This document shows, one piece after another, positions 23,626 to 31,484 of a stretch of DNA of 64,000 nucleotides. Source of the stretch: a virus; IMG/VR virus record IMGVR_UViG_3300044732_002040, positions 1 to 64,000 of that record. One strand, 5' to 3'. Under the pieces are notes generated by a model that ran no database searches, was not told the origin of the DNA, and was given only the letters and a program-made list of their open reading frames with translations. How positions within the stretch are numbered: position 1 is the stretch's first letter; each line of letters begins with the position of its first letter. A program made the position numbers and the translations under genes.

Positions 23626-25569
23626 TTATCTATTTTTTAAGATATCTCTAATTTCTGAAGCAAATTCATAGTCCTCATCTTCAATAGCTGACTTCATTAA
23701 ACCTCTAAGTTCATCATCAGTCATATCATTAAGGTCTTTAGGTTCTTCAGGACCCTCTTTTTCACCACCTAAAACAGTAGGGTTAGTTTCTTCTTCATCC
23801 TCATCAGGAGTTTCTACATCACCACCATCTTTATCATCATCATCACCGTACATACCAAAAGTATCGTCGGAAGCTTCACGTCTTAACTCTTCAGCCGCTT
23901 CTTCAGCTATTCTTTGAACTTTCATTTGTGAATCTGTTCTATCATTTGATAATCCCTCAATAATACTATTAAACTCATCATCTGAAAGTTCTTGCATCAT
24001 ATTCCATGTCAAAGAAATAACTTCTTGATTATCAGTTGGTATTTGTCTTACAAATTTTTCCCAAAAGATAGTACCTAATCTAATATCATTAGTTTCATTA
24101 TCTAAATTATCAGTTTTATCTAGGACATATTTTCTTTCTTCAGCATCAACAGGTAGGGACCATAAAGACATTAATTCAATAACACCTTTAGCCAATTCAT
24201 GTAAAAGTACTGGGAATACCACACCTTGTGCAATAATTTTAGGAACTCCATTAGGTTGGTCAGATAATTTAACTCTAACATTACCTGCGTGAATACCTTG
24301 TCTACCCTGTGTTTTAATGTCTTCATCATTCATCATCCAGTAAGAAGCGTCATTTGCAGCCATAAGATTAGCGTAGTTTTGACTCAATCTAGGATTCTCC
24401 TGTCTTAATTGGTCGTCCATGTGGTGAATGTTTTGTGACTTTCTAGCCGCACCGTGCATCATAGCGTTAGTGTACTTTCTTCTTTTAATTTTAGGTTTCA
24501 TTTGTACCTCAGTTTTTCCTTGTGGAACAGGACTAGTACCTTTATCAAATTTAAGACCTTCTCTTTGTATATCACCAATCTTAACACCCAATTGTCTAGA
24601 CATTTGGTTTATAGTTGCCTGTGGGGTACCACTAGGTAAACCTAACGCTTTTTGTGGGACACCTGTTATGGTCGCATCAAATTCAACAGCACCTTCAGGG
24701 ATGTTGAATTGTTTACGAATCATTTCAACAGCCTTTGTTTCTAATCTGTCGATACCGTAAGCGTATTCTTCTTTAGCCGCATTCATCAATGAACTAGACA
24801 TTAATTGTTGAACATCATCAAAAGTAACTCTTTCTTTACCTGTTTTTTGTCTAATAGCTCTAGCTATTTCTTCAAAAGATTGATTAGCCATTTGTTTAGC
24901 TAAATCTGAACCTAACAATTCAGAATACTCATTTGTACCACCTTCAAAACTACTGTTTACGTCTCTATTCATATCCGCTTCAAATATTAATTTATTTTGT
25001 ATCGACTCAACAATCTTAGCTTTTGTCATTATTGGATTTTGAGTCTCTACAATGATATTAATAATATCTGATTCAGACAAATCAATTTTGGAATAGTTTT
25101 CAACAATAGATTTAAAATCTTTTGCTTTTATAATTCTACTTTCACGCATACCACTTTCCATGTCTTTTATATAATCTTCTTTTTGTTTAATATAATCTTC
25201 TTGGTTTTTTATAGATTCTTCCTGATTTTTTATGGCTTGTTCTTTTTCTTTATTTTGTTGTTTTAAACCATTCACTTGTTTTGTAAGAACTGGTTTTTGT
25301 CTTGTTAAAGCATCTGCTTGTGTTTTTGGGTCGGTAACGTCTTCTGCTTTATTACCTTGTGCTATTACTTTATTATTACCCTGAATTGCTGATAATTTAG
25401 TATCTACGTCAACTTCAGATGCCTTTAAAGTTTCTTTATTTACCTCTAAAGATTTTTTATTATTTTCTAAATTTTGTTTCTCTTGTTCCAAACTTTCTTC
25501 GGCAGATTTAAGTACAGCTTCCTTATCCATCTCATCAGCTTCTCGTAAAAAATATTTTTTTCTCATCAT
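23626..25569 (-). CDS. Large candidate packaged protein with coiled coil and C-terminal UVR-like motif
   Basis: A 647-residue protein. The N-terminus MMRKKYFLREADEMDK has L8-R-E-A11, a candidate cleavage site. Residues about 18-140 are a long Lys/Glu/Gln coiled coil (KNQEESIKNQEDYIKQKEDY). The middle is unrecognised, with GVVFPVLLHELAKGVIELMS near 450. An Asp/Glu-rich linker near 580-610 is followed by DDELRGLMKSAIEDEDYEFA, then SEIRDIL, which resembles the UVR motif of UvrB/UvrC and ClpC. Upstream of the terminase gene; its start overlaps the previous stop by 4 bases. Confidence 0.55.
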   Translation of the reverse strand: MMRKKYFLREADEMDKEAVLKSAEESLEQEKQNLENNKKSLEVNKETLKASEVDVDTKLSAIQGNNKVIAQGNKAEDVTDPKTQADALTRQKPVLTKQVNGLKQQNKEKEQAIKNQEESIKNQEDYIKQKEDYIKDMESGMRESRIIKAKDFKSIVENYSKIDLSESDIINIIVETQNPIMTKAKIVESIQNKLIFEADMNRDVNSSFEGGTNEYSELLGSDLAKQMANQSFEEIARAIRQKTGKERVTFDDVQQLMSSSLMNAAKEEYAYGIDRLETKAVEMIRKQFNIPEGAVEFDATITGVPQKALGLPSGTPQATINQMSRQLGVKIGDIQREGLKFDKGTSPVPQGKTEVQMKPKIKRRKYTNAMMHGAARKSQNIHHMDDQLRQENPRLSQNYANLMAANDASYWMMNDEDIKTQGRQGIHAGNVRVKLSDQPNGVPKIIAQGVVFPVLLHELAKGVIELMSLWSLPVDAEERKYVLDKTDNLDNETNDIRLGTIFWEKFVRQIPTDNQEVISLTWNMMQELSDDEFNSIIEGLSNDRTDSQMKVQRIAEEAAEELRREASDDTFGMYGDDDDKDGGDVETPDEDEEETNPTVLGGEKEGPEEPKDLNDMTDDELRGLMKSAIEDEDYEFASEIRDILKNR

Positions 25570-25973
25570 TTTGTTACTTTGTTTTCTTTATATTTTAATA
25601 CAAGGTCATACTCGTATAGTTGTTCATCAACAGATTTTTTTGTGTCCCCAAAACGGAATATTCTTCTTTGTTCTGGATAATCTTCATCATCTTGTAGTTT
25701 TTCCCAACCTAAAGCTATAATACCTTCTACAGCATTATAAATATCACGTACACCATCTTCTTGAACTAATTCCAAATCAAATTCGTCAGTTTTAAGTGAA
25801 CCAACTAGTTTAATGATATTTTCGTCGGGGGCTAATTCTCTTGTTTCGGTAATAACAGACGATTCATACCAAGATTCATCCCATTCCCATTCAGTTGAGT
25901 CTGAGAATAAAAATTCAAACATATGTTCACCTTTAAATGTTTTACCAATTCTGTTTATATAAATTAAATACAT
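25566..25973 (-). CDS. Small acidic protein, unknown
   Basis: A 135-residue acidic protein (HMFEFLFSDSTEWEWDESWY, then VITETRELAPDENIIKLVGS). No family recognised. The ATG at 25973 is 5 bases after a late-type motif. An internal ATG at 25922 (MFEFLFSD) is preceded by AAAGGTGA and is a reasonable alternative start. The stop overlaps the start of the 647-residue gene, so the two are coupled. Confidence 0.5.
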   Translation of the reverse strand: MYLIYINRIGKTFKGEHMFEFLFSDSTEWEWDESWYESSVITETRELAPDENIIKLVGSLKTDEFDLELVQEDGVRDIYNAVEGIIALGWEKLQDDEDYPEQRRIFRFGDTKKSVDEQLYEYDLVLKYKENKVTK

Positions 25974-25978
25974 ATACT

Positions 25979-25986
25979 ATAAATAT
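25979..25986 (-). promoter_or_regulatory. Candidate late promoter motif ATATTTAT
   Basis: AATATTTATAG on the minus strand, 5 bases before the ATG at 25973. Confidence 0.45.
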
Positions 25987-26001
25987 TAGTCTTGAGCATA
26001 A

Positions 26002-26032
26002 AAAAACATAGCCTTTTTAGACTATGTTTTTT
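26002..26032 (-). terminator. Rho-independent terminator
   Basis: AAAAACATAG / CTATGTTTTT hairpin with T-run on the minus strand, 18 bases beyond the stop of the 758-residue gene. Confidence 0.85.
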
Positions 26033-26049
26033 ATTATTTTATTTCTTAT

Positions 26050-28326
26050 TTATGAGAACTTAACGTCACCTTCATTATTATTAGGCCTTTTGAATGGATT
26101 ACTGTCAGGTCTTTGAGGTTTTTCAAATGGATTACGGCCAGGTCTTCGAGGTTTGGGATGAGATGGCTTAGATGTTTTATCTTCATCCCCCATAGGTTTT
26201 TCAAATGGATTACGGCCAGGTCTTCGAGGTTTGTCATGAGATGGCTTAGATGTTTTATCTTCATCCCCCATATAACTCATATAACTTCTTCTACCTCTAG
26301 CTTTTGGACCTGGTTCTTCTCCTGGCGTAATGTGAGGAGGTGGATTAAAAGGCCTTCTAGATGGTCTATCCTTATCAGGCGTTTTAGTCGGCGTTCCAGG
26401 AACTGTCTCAGTTCCACGGTCAGGTTTTTCAGGTTGTTTTGCTGGAGCCGGAGCCATTGTAGGGTCATAATTATTTAATCTTCTACCTCTAGCTTTTGGA
26501 CCTGGTTCCTCACCTGGCGTAATATGTGGGGGAGGATTAAACGGTCTTCTAGAAGGACGTTCTCTATCAGGTGTTTTAGTAGGTGTTCCGGGAATTGTTT
26601 CAGTTCCACGGTCAGGTTTTTCAGGTGCTTTTTCTCTTTGGGGTCCCATATCTTTTAATTTTCCTTCTTCGTCAAAAGTTTCGTCAAAATCTGATAAAGA
26701 GTCAACTGGTTCACCAATAAAATGTCTACCTCTCATTGTACCAATTTCAAGACTACCAATAGAGTTAATTCTAGCCTTTAATAATTTTTTACTACCGTCT
26801 TTGATATCAAAATAGATTGTAGATTCTTCAGGGTCTTCTGTTTTATCAGCGTGACAAAGACTTAGTGTAAAACCATATTCCGATGCCATATCCGACAAAT
26901 CTTGGTAAGCAATTTCTTGTTCATATGTCTCAAATTTATCTGTTACATCAGACATATAATTACCATATCCACGATTCATGTTATTATTTTCTGAATACTC
27001 TAAATTAGGATTATTTCTCATATTTAGGTTTAAACCATATAAATTTTCATCATCATAATCTAATAATAATTCACCATCAACCATATTCTCATCACCACCA
27101 ATATGAGGGTTGTCTTCTCCCATGTATGATTCGTAAGAAGGTGTTGAAACAAATCCAGCCATTTCCATATCCAGCAACCAATTATCTAATTCTGAATCTG
27201 AATAACTTTCTTTTTTCTCTTTCATGTAAGAATCGTGTGTACCATCACCCATATATCTACGATAATTACTTGTGTCATTAGGATTTATAAATTTTCCTTC
27301 ACCCTCACACCATTCACAAGTTTCATCAGTGAATTCATCATAACCCGAACCATTACAATGTGTACATGATTTATCGTCCATATAAGACATATAAGAAGAT
27401 TCCTCTACAGGTTCCTCATCACCAAAATCAAAAGACTCTTCATCAGATTCTTCAGGTTCTTCTTGTGATTTCTTTTTTATTGTACGAATAATATCTTTTT
27501 TATCTTCAGAATCCATATTTTCTAAATCCATAGCAGATAAAACTGATTTAGCAACCCATTTTTGCATATCAGAAGATAAATCCTCGACATCTCTAATTTG
27601 TTGACCCAATTTACCTGTGGTACTTTGAATATCTTTGATATCATCATCACCAAATTCTTCTACATCAGTATCGTCTTCTTCGGAATCAACTCCCTCATCG
27701 TCTCCACCAAAATCAAATTCACCGTCTCCTGTATCTTCAGTATCATCACCGAAGTCAAATGAATCATCACCAGTATCTTCAGTATCTTCATCTCCACCGA
27801 AGTCAAATTCACTATCCCCCGTATCTTCAGTATCATCACCTCCACCAAAGTCAAAACCACCTTTATCAGAAGTTTCCTTTTCTTCAGAGTCTCCACCAAA
27901 GTCAAAACCACCTTTATCAACTTTTGGTTCAGCTTTTGGTTCAGTTTTTTTGTTTTTTAATTTTAAAATAAATTTTTTCTCATTTAAAACATCTGATTCT
28001 AACAAATTAACATTATCTACATTATAGTGATTATTAATTTCTTCAAACATTAAATTTAAATGTTTAACCGCCTCTTCATAAGAATAAAAAGATTTTTTTC
28101 CCTTATTAACTATACCACCAATGTAATCAAAATCAGATTCATTGATATTATTTTTAGAATCAGCGTTCTTTATATAATATTTATTTTGTTCTCTTACAAC
28201 AGCATATATTTTACCGTTTACAGATTCTTTAACCAATTCAAAATTAGATAGACTCATCTTTTCTTCTTTAATCACTGGTTTAATGTTAGAGAGTTCCAAC
28301 ATTCTATTTAATAATTTTTTATTCAT
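26050..28326 (-). CDS. Large mosaic low-complexity protein with zinc-finger motif, candidate packaged protein
   Basis: A 758-residue protein. The leader MNKKLLNRMLELSNIKPVIK followed by EE has a candidate IxE site at 19-21. Residues about 137-212 are acidic repeats of FDFGGD/DTEDTGD type. Around 318-337 CTHCNGSGYDEF then CEWCEGEGKF is a DnaJ-like CxxCxGxG zinc-finger pair. The C-terminal third holds two copies of a 64-residue Pro/Arg unit (PSRRPFNPPPHITPGEEPGP) and two of a 26-residue unit (GDEDKTSKPSH, RRPGRNPFEKP). A motif SYMSYM recurs. No enzyme domain seen; a flexible virion or core protein that binds DNA or protein is inferred. Confidence 0.55.
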   Translation of the reverse strand: MNKKLLNRMLELSNIKPVIKEEKMSLSNFELVKESVNGKIYAVVREQNKYYIKNADSKNNINESDFDYIGGIVNKGKKSFYSYEEAVKHLNLMFEEINNHYNVDNVNLLESDVLNEKKFILKLKNKKTEPKAEPKVDKGGFDFGGDSEEKETSDKGGFDFGGGDDTEDTGDSEFDFGGDEDTEDTGDDSFDFGDDTEDTGDGEFDFGGDDEGVDSEEDDTDVEEFGDDDIKDIQSTTGKLGQQIRDVEDLSSDMQKWVAKSVLSAMDLENMDSEDKKDIIRTIKKKSQEEPEESDEESFDFGDEEPVEESSYMSYMDDKSCTHCNGSGYDEFTDETCEWCEGEGKFINPNDTSNYRRYMGDGTHDSYMKEKKESYSDSELDNWLLDMEMAGFVSTPSYESYMGEDNPHIGGDENMVDGELLLDYDDENLYGLNLNMRNNPNLEYSENNNMNRGYGNYMSDVTDKFETYEQEIAYQDLSDMASEYGFTLSLCHADKTEDPEESTIYFDIKDGSKKLLKARINSIGSLEIGTMRGRHFIGEPVDSLSDFDETFDEEGKLKDMGPQREKAPEKPDRGTETIPGTPTKTPDRERPSRRPFNPPPHITPGEEPGPKARGRRLNNYDPTMAPAPAKQPEKPDRGTETVPGTPTKTPDKDRPSRRPFNPPPHITPGEEPGPKARGRRSYMSYMGDEDKTSKPSHDKPRRPGRNPFEKPMGDEDKTSKPSHPKPRRPGRNPFEKPQRPDSNPFKRPNNNEGDVKFS
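26117..26272. repeat. 78-bp direct repeat, two units
   Basis: Two adjacent 78-base units differing at about two bases (GGG versus GTC in the middle), encoding the 26-residue NPFEKPMGDEDKTSKPSH-type unit. Confidence 0.92.
26288..26638. repeat. 192-bp-period direct repeat, two diverged units
   Basis: The sequence starting CTTCTACCTCTAGCTTTTGG at 26288 recurs at 26480 with scattered, mostly third-position changes, encoding the 64-residue Pro/Arg-rich unit twice. Confidence 0.9.
27690..27915. repeat. Imperfect tandem repeats encoding acidic FDFGGD units
   Basis: Units built from CCGTCTCCTGTATCTTCAGT and CCACCAAAGTCAAA recur four to six times and encode GGFDFGG / DTEDTGD. Confidence 0.85.
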
Positions 28327-28339
28327 CTTCTATTTTTTT

Positions 28340-28627
28340 TTATCCTCTTATATTCCAAGTACCATCCGTGTTAAGACCGTTTTGTCCAGCAGGTCCTTCT
28401 GCAAAAGCTTCTGGTTTTTTCTTACCTAATAAAGCAATTCCCGAACTACCAGCTATATCTGTAGTAGAATTAACAGTTAGATTTAATACTATAGGTCCAG
28501 CCGAAGGTGAGGGTAATGTAACACCTTTATATACTAAAGTAGCTCCAGCGTTAACATATATTTGATAATACGTGTATGCTGTATATGTAGCTCCCGAAGG
28601 TAAGTGTAATGCATAATAACTATCCAT
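28340..28627 (-). CDS. Small beta-rich protein, possible capsid or tail decoration
   Basis: A 95-residue protein (YYALHLPSGATYTAYTYYQI, GATLVYKGVTLPSPSAG, then STTDIAGSSGIALLGKKK). The alternating Thr/Tyr/Val/Gly pattern suggests a small beta barrel. It ends in a Gly-rich tail (GPAGQNGLNTDGTWNIRG) that could be collagen-like or flexible. It has its own late motif 16 bases upstream. No family recognised. Confidence 0.5.
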   Translation of the reverse strand: MDSYYALHLPSGATYTAYTYYQIYVNAGATLVYKGVTLPSPSAGPIVLNLTVNSTTDIAGSSGIALLGKKKPEAFAEGPAGQNGLNTDGTWNIRG

Positions 28628-28643
28628 AATTTTCTTTTTCTAT

Positions 28644-28651
28644 ATAAATAT
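28644..28651 (-). promoter_or_regulatory. Candidate late promoter motif ATATTTAT
   Basis: Exact motif on the minus strand 16 bases before the 28627 start. Confidence 0.45.
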
Positions 28652-28675
28652 GTTTAATCTTCAATAAACCACCAA

Positions 28676-29893
28676 TTACCGTTTAAAATCTTCTACTGAT
28701 TCGACTAAAGGGCCCGTATAATCTATAATTAATTTATACACCCCTTTAAAATAATCGTTTTCTATCCAATTGATTAAGTCTTCTTTATACTCAAATTCAG
28801 GAATACTTACAAATCCTAAATGTCCGTAATCATCACCGTAATTTTCATCATAATTTACTGGTACATTATCAGCACCATCCCAATAAGGTGTTGCAAAAAT
28901 AAATAAATGTGGTACATCTTGATTTCTCCATTCAACAACTCCTTGAAAACCGTCCCAAATAACAGACCAACCCTTATAAACGGGTTTTTCTTTTTTAAAA
29001 TATTCACCAACTATATCATATTCAGCACTTCTATATGGTTGTTTTTCTATTAATGTTTTTGTTTCTACATCTTTTATCCATTTAAATGGGTCATCTTCAA
29101 TTGATTCTAAAAGGGAATCAATTTTTTTTGACTCACGCATTGATTCTAGTGTTACCGATTTATCGTAAGCAACTGTCTTAATATCATACAATCTATCCAA
29201 CATTCCATTTCTACGTAAAACTTTGAAAACAATATTTTCTACTGAAAATTCACCACCAGACTCTAAACCTGATTGACGCATTTTTTTAATTTTTTCCGTT
29301 AATTTTTCAACACCTTTAACAGCAACATCATAATCACCATCATTTAACTCATCATATAAATCTTCAATACGGTCCATAATTCCGTTAGCCTTATCTTTTA
29401 CAGATTTATCGTTAAAATTAATTTTCTTGTTTTGTGGTTTTGTTACCCATTCATTATTTAATATTGAATAAACTCCTGTTGAGTGGTGTGATTCATTTAT
29501 ATCTTGTACATATAATTCAACGTCATAATCATAAATTTTAACGTCATGTTCCTTATTCCAATTAGAGCTTTTAGATTTAAAAAAATCTTGTACTAAATCT
29601 TCATCAACAGGGACATCTTTATAATCGATTATAATATGTAAATCAACGTCAGAGTATTTTGACCAATTATAATTAGCCAAACTACCTGTAATACAAACAT
29701 CTTCAATGTCAACCCCAGGTATTTTTAAACTCTCAAAATAATCATCAGCTATTTTTAAAAGATTTTTTTTAACTTCGGGTTTCATTTTTTGATTTTCATC
29801 CCAAATTTTAGGATTTAATTCATCATTCATTGTAAAACCACCCAAGTCAATTTTTCTATTAGCTTTTTCGACTTCTTTTTCATTTATATTCAT
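28676..29893 (-). CDS. Nucleotidyltransferase-domain protein
   Basis: A 405-residue protein. VCITGSLANYNWSKYSDVDL followed by HIII is the GS-x10-DxD signature of the Pol-beta/MNT nucleotidyltransferase fold, with a later acidic strand (YDVELYVQD) giving the third Asp/Glu. A helical middle follows, then a C-terminal domain (YKGWSVIWDGFQGVVEWRNQ). Relatives transfer nucleotides to proteins, RNA or antibiotics; the target is unknown. I start at the ATG at 29893; the ATGs at 29908 and 29899 lie in the palindromic promoter element (read as MIFM). Confidence 0.72.
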   Translation of the reverse strand: MNINEKEVEKANRKIDLGGFTMNDELNPKIWDENQKMKPEVKKNLLKIADDYFESLKIPGVDIEDVCITGSLANYNWSKYSDVDLHIIIDYKDVPVDEDLVQDFFKSKSSNWNKEHDVKIYDYDVELYVQDINESHHSTGVYSILNNEWVTKPQNKKINFNDKSVKDKANGIMDRIEDLYDELNDGDYDVAVKGVEKLTEKIKKMRQSGLESGGEFSVENIVFKVLRRNGMLDRLYDIKTVAYDKSVTLESMRESKKIDSLLESIEDDPFKWIKDVETKTLIEKQPYRSAEYDIVGEYFKKEKPVYKGWSVIWDGFQGVVEWRNQDVPHLFIFATPYWDGADNVPVNYDENYGDDYGHLGFVSIPEFEYKEDLINWIENDYFKGVYKLIIDYTGPLVESVEDFKR

Positions 29894-29897
29894 ATTC

Positions 29898-29917
29898 ATA
29901 AATATCATGATATTTAT
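29898..29917. promoter_or_regulatory. Bidirectional candidate late promoter, 20-base perfect palindrome
   Basis: ATAAATATCATGATATTTAT is its own reverse complement and contains ATATTTAT once on each strand (29898-29905 minus, 29910-29917 plus), between divergent genes starting at 29893 (-) and 29921 or 29927 (+). Confidence 0.6.
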
Positions 29918-29926
29918 TAAATGATA

Positions 29927-30508
29927 ATGAGAAATACAATTAAGAAAATATTAAAAGAAGACAACGATTTTGATTGGGTTAGGGAATCTGAACCAACCTC
30001 AAAATCTGAAATAGCTAATAAACTATCTAGATTTGATGATTTTGGTTTTTATATTTTTAATACCGAAACTAGTCCTTTAGTTAATTCTATTTATAATCTT
30101 GGTTTAAACACTATACAATTAGATAGTTTAATTAAATCATTATATGAATTTGGTTATAATGCTTATGAAAGGGGTATAGATACAGGGAGTCAAAATGGTT
30201 ATAGTGAAGGTGAATCCCAAGGGTATGATATGGGTCATCGTGATGGATATTCTGAAGCTAAACGGGATATGGAAGATAAGTTAGAAGAAAAATACGAGAA
30301 AGGTTATGACGAAGGTTATGACGAAGCTATCCAAGACGGATATCAAAAAGGTTACGAAGAGGGGGTTGAAGCAACTTATTATAAAGCCTTTGAAGAAGGT
30401 AGAGCTTATGAAGCTGGGTTAGATGTAGAAGATTTTGAAAGAAGAGAATCTGGATTTGACCCTTCTGACTATGATGAAGATTATGATGAAGACTACAATG
30501 AAAATTAA
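29927..30508 (+). CDS. Candidate packaged protein with FDW element and GYxxGY repeats
   Basis: A 193-residue protein beginning MRNTIKKILKEDNDFDWVRE with L9-K-E11 as candidate site; the FDWxRExEP element is shared with the 8949 gene. The ATG at 29921 would add two residues. The middle to C-terminus holds Gly-Tyr periodic repeats (SEGESQGYDMGHRDGYSEAK; EKGYDEGYDEAIQDGYQKGY) like the glycine-zipper repeats of FliH-type helices, then an Asp/Tyr-rich tail. It overlaps nothing and is 4 bases before the next gene. Confidence 0.55.
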   Translation: MRNTIKKILKEDNDFDWVRESEPTSKSEIANKLSRFDDFGFYIFNTETSPLVNSIYNLGLNTIQLDSLIKSLYEFGYNAYERGIDTGSQNGYSEGESQGYDMGHRDGYSEAKRDMEDKLEEKYEKGYDEGYDEAIQDGYQKGYEEGVEATYYKAFEEGRAYEAGLDVEDFERRESGFDPSDYDEDYDEDYNEN

Positions 30509-30512
30509 TAAT

Positions 30513-30845
30513 ATGAGAAGAAAAAATATTATACTAACAGAATCACAGTTACAAAGATTAACTGAAATAAGAATTCAGGAATATACTGCAAATGAAATTG
30601 TAAATATTTTAAGTTCCATTGATTGTACGGGGGAAAGTGTAAAAACCCTAGTATCAAGAAAATTATCCGAACTAGGGTTTGAAGAGATTACAATTAAATT
30701 TTTAGGTTACGGTGGTATATCAGATGAACTTAAATATATTGTTTACACTGAAGGACCTGTTTTTGTTTTTATTGCGAAAAGTAAGTCAGATGTTAACCCT
30801 CCATGTATGGATATTGTAGATGTAGTATCTTACACAAAAAATTAA
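30513..30845 (+). CDS. Small protein with candidate targeting leader
   Basis: A 110-residue protein. I start at the ATG at 30513 (MRRKNIILTESQLQRLTEIR) because it lies just after the upstream stop and has a leader like MKKxIKLNExDLExLV of the 5594 and 15281 genes, with L8-T-E10. The remainder (TANEIVNILSSIDCTGESVK; ITIKFLGYGGISDELKYIVY) is an alpha/beta domain I do not recognise. Convergent with the 30842 gene, overlapping by 4 bases. Confidence 0.5.
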   Translation: MRRKNIILTESQLQRLTEIRIQEYTANEIVNILSSIDCTGESVKTLVSRKLSELGFEEITIKFLGYGGISDELKYIVYTEGPVFVFIAKSKSDVNPPCMDIVDVVSYTKN

Positions 30846-31141
30846 ACAATACCTTTTATTTCCTTAATTTGTTCTTTTAAAGGAGAAACGTCTATATTAT
30901 CTAATTTTTCGTATACATATTTACGTAAAGTTTTATTAAAAACTTCTCCTTGGCTTTCAGAAACTTCAAAACGAACATAATCCCTTTTTAAAACTTCTTT
31001 ATAAAGGTATTTTGTACCCGCTTTAAATGTAATAGCTAAAGTACTTTTAGTTTCGTCGTATTCAGACATTATAATGTTTGATGAGTCAATTAAACACTCA
31101 ACAACACCATCTTCTTTTTCTATTTTTTTTACTACCGCCAT
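30842..31141 (-). CDS. KTSC-domain protein
   Basis: A 99-residue protein. CLIDSSNIIMSEYDETKSTL, then ITFKAGTKYLYKEVLKRDY and FEVSESQGEVFNKTLRKYVY match the KTSC domain, with the SSNI..YD core, the Y-x-Y-x-x-V strand and the SxGxxFN motif. KTSC domains are common in phages and have no firmly known biochemical role. It is followed upstream by a 71-residue gene one base apart. Confidence 0.75.
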   Translation of the reverse strand: MAVVKKIEKEDGVVECLIDSSNIIMSEYDETKSTLAITFKAGTKYLYKEVLKRDYVRFEVSESQGEVFNKTLRKYVYEKLDNIDVSPLKEQIKEIKGIV

Positions 31142-31142
31142 A

Positions 31143-31358
31143 TTAAACCCCTTTATAAGATTTAATTGAATTTATTGGTAATATGTGGCCTTCTACATAA
31201 CCATTTCCAGCATCATCTTCTTTTTGTAAATGTAATACCATATAATCACCTACTAATTGAAAAGCTGCCTTTTCGTAGGTTACTGAATGTGTACCCCCAT
31301 CAAAATCATCATCACTATTGGGGTTATTTTTAAAAATAATTGTTAATTCTTTATACAT
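31143..31358 (-). CDS. Small protein of unknown function
   Basis: A 71-residue protein with a plain beta-like pattern (YKELTIIFKNNPNSDDDFDG; AFQLVGDYMVLHLQKEDDAG). No family recognised. It is co-transcribed with the KTSC gene. The 126-base divergent gap upstream contains the host-type promoter of ClpC on the other strand; no exact late-type motif was seen for this gene. Confidence 0.5.
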   Translation of the reverse strand: MYKELTIIFKNNPNSDDDFDGGTHSVTYEKAAFQLVGDYMVLHLQKEDDAGNGYVEGHILPINSIKSYKGV

Positions 31359-31445
31359 ACTTTAAATATAATAAATAAATTGTTATAATTCTTTTATTGA
31401 GAACTGTGTTAACTTTAATTATCTTGTTAAAAAAAGTCAATTCAG

Positions 31446-31476
31446 TTGTCTATTTTAAAAAAAGTAATTATACTTG
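31446..31476 (+). promoter_or_regulatory. Host-type (Bacteroidota) promoter
   Basis: TTG at 31446-31448, exactly 20 bases, then TATACTTG at 31469-31476 (one mismatch to TAnnTTTG). The ClpC ATG at 31485 is 8 bases downstream, so the transcript would be almost leaderless. Confidence 0.65.
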
Positions 31477-31484
31477 TTGTGTGA

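Noticed and set aside
26117-26638. CRISPR array or phage attachment repeats
   Set aside because: The repeats are in frame inside a gene, have no regular unique spacers, and encode protein repeats.
27635-28027. Serine-rich reading frame on the plus strand opposite the acidic repeats, and a similar one at 13449-13745
   Set aside because: They are antisense shadows of Asp/Glu repeats; codons for acidic residues read as serine on the other strand. No promoter or start context.
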